Shown here in pieces: positions 42,895-43,185 of a stretch of 43,185 nt of DNA. The translations under genes were made by a program, and so were the position numbers. The stretch lies in NCBI RefSeq assembly GCF_000502875.1, contig NZ_AYWX01000002.1, positions 95,511 through 138,695 on the forward strand, written 5' to 3'. Source of the DNA: Mesorhizobium sp. L2C084A000. GTDB lineage: Bacteria > Pseudomonadota > Alphaproteobacteria > Rhizobiales > Rhizobiaceae. Every line of letters begins with the position of its first letter. The stretch's first letter is position 1. The notes beneath the pieces were generated by a model. It was not told the DNA's origin, searched no databases, and saw only the letters and a list, made by a program, of their open reading frames with translations.

Positions 42895-43185
42895 CAAGCT
42901 CCCGGAATGCGCTCGATGACATGGTCGCGCAACCAGTCCTGCCAGGCGAAGATCGACGTTTCTCGCACATCGATGTCGAACTCGATATCGATGCCGATAT
43001 CTTTGACCTTGTGCCAGGCGATCCGATGGGGTTCGCCATGCTGCTTGCCACCCAGCTTGACCGCGAGCCGCGCCATCCAGCGCCCAGGCCCTGCGCCGAG
43101 GCGACGTGCCAGGGTGATGGAGCCGAGCTCGATGGCAATGATCCGAGGCGGCTTGCCAGGCCGCAACTCCGCCACCAGCCCGTCG
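42894..43185 (-). CDS. Partial conserved protein, PRC-barrel-like (5' end outside window)
   Basis: The frame runs in from the window edge (DGLVAELRPGKPPRI) and ends at 42894, so only the C-terminal 96 or so residues are seen. IIAIELGSITLARRLGAGPG and HRIAWHKVKDIGIDIEFDID resemble the second PRC-type unit of the proteins encoded upstream of MgtE-like Mg transporters, but I cannot confirm this. Its stop overlaps the start of the next PRC-like gene (TGATG), so the two form an operon. Confidence 0.55.
   Translation of the reverse strand, partial: DGLVAELRPGKPPRIIAIELGSITLARRLGAGPGRWMARLAVKLGGKQHGEPHRIAWHKVKDIGIDIEFDIDVRETSIFAWQDWLRDHVIERIPGA

Overview
The window is GC-rich (roughly 63 %) chromosomal DNA from an alphaproteobacterium of the order Hyphomicrobiales, most likely Mesorhizobium or a close relative. 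The evidence is the gene content (many ABC uptake systems, each beside catabolic genes), two palindromic intergenic elements of a type common in mesorhizobial genomes, and EcfG-type stress promoters (GGAAC, about 17 nt, GTT). I see no tRNA, rRNA, CRISPR array, transposase, integrase or plasmid function. It is a run of nutrient-scavenging modules followed by a small stress-gene island.

Region 1 (1-14.1 kb) looks like an amine-catabolism island. After the 5' part of a NasT/AmiR-type ANTAR regulator come a flavoprotein amine dehydrogenase of the trimethylamine/histamine dehydrogenase family (minus strand), a divergent M20 deacylase, a LysR regulator, and a minus-strand run of FAD monooxygenase, Rid-family protein, DUF1028 protein and aldehyde dehydrogenase. 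Upstream of that run lies a LivHMGF-type ABC transporter, with its periplasmic binding protein divergent. The dehydrogenase carries the pocket residues of histamine dehydrogenase (Gln/Trp/Asp in place of the trimethylamine cage). A route amine -> aldehyde -> acid -> monooxygenation -> deacylation is therefore plausible, and histamine or a related imidazole amine is the leading but unproven substrate.

Region 2 (14.2-19.9 kb) is a PotABCD-type polyamine/opine-class transporter on the plus strand, followed by a choline-dehydrogenase-like GMC oxidoreductase. Region 3 (19.9-27.1 kb) holds a small hypothetical gene, an LhgO-like FAD oxidoreductase, and a minus-strand operon: GntR regulator, fused NanE-NanK enzyme (ManNAc-6-P epimerase plus ROK kinase), sugar-binding protein and two permeases. 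Matching candidate GntR operators lie before gntR and before nanEK. No ATPase and no sialic acid lyase are present.

Region 4 (27.2-40.1 kb) is the most unusual part. A divergent IclR regulator faces an operon of about 10 kb encoding an EutE/DoeB-like deacylase, an EutB-like PLP dehydratase, a ribose-type binding protein, a permease fused to a double ATPase, a Gfo/Idh/MocA dehydrogenase, a second permease, a creatininase-family amidohydrolase and an aldehyde dehydrogenase. A GMC oxidoreductase lies convergently at the far end. The same inverted-repeat operator (GTTTTATAT, 16 nt, ATATAAAAC) occurs in the IclR divergon and, in a weaker copy with identical spacing, upstream of the GMC gene, which suggests one regulon. 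The set of enzymes matches no pathway I know and suggests uptake and breakdown of an N-acylated amino-polyol or modified amino acid.

Region 5 (40.2-43.2 kb) is a stress island: a DUF892 ferritin-like protein, a KGG-repeat hydrophilic protein, a GNAT acetyltransferase, a small membrane-anchored protein and two PRC-barrel-like genes at the edge. Three of these genes have candidate EcfG (general stress sigma factor) promoters.
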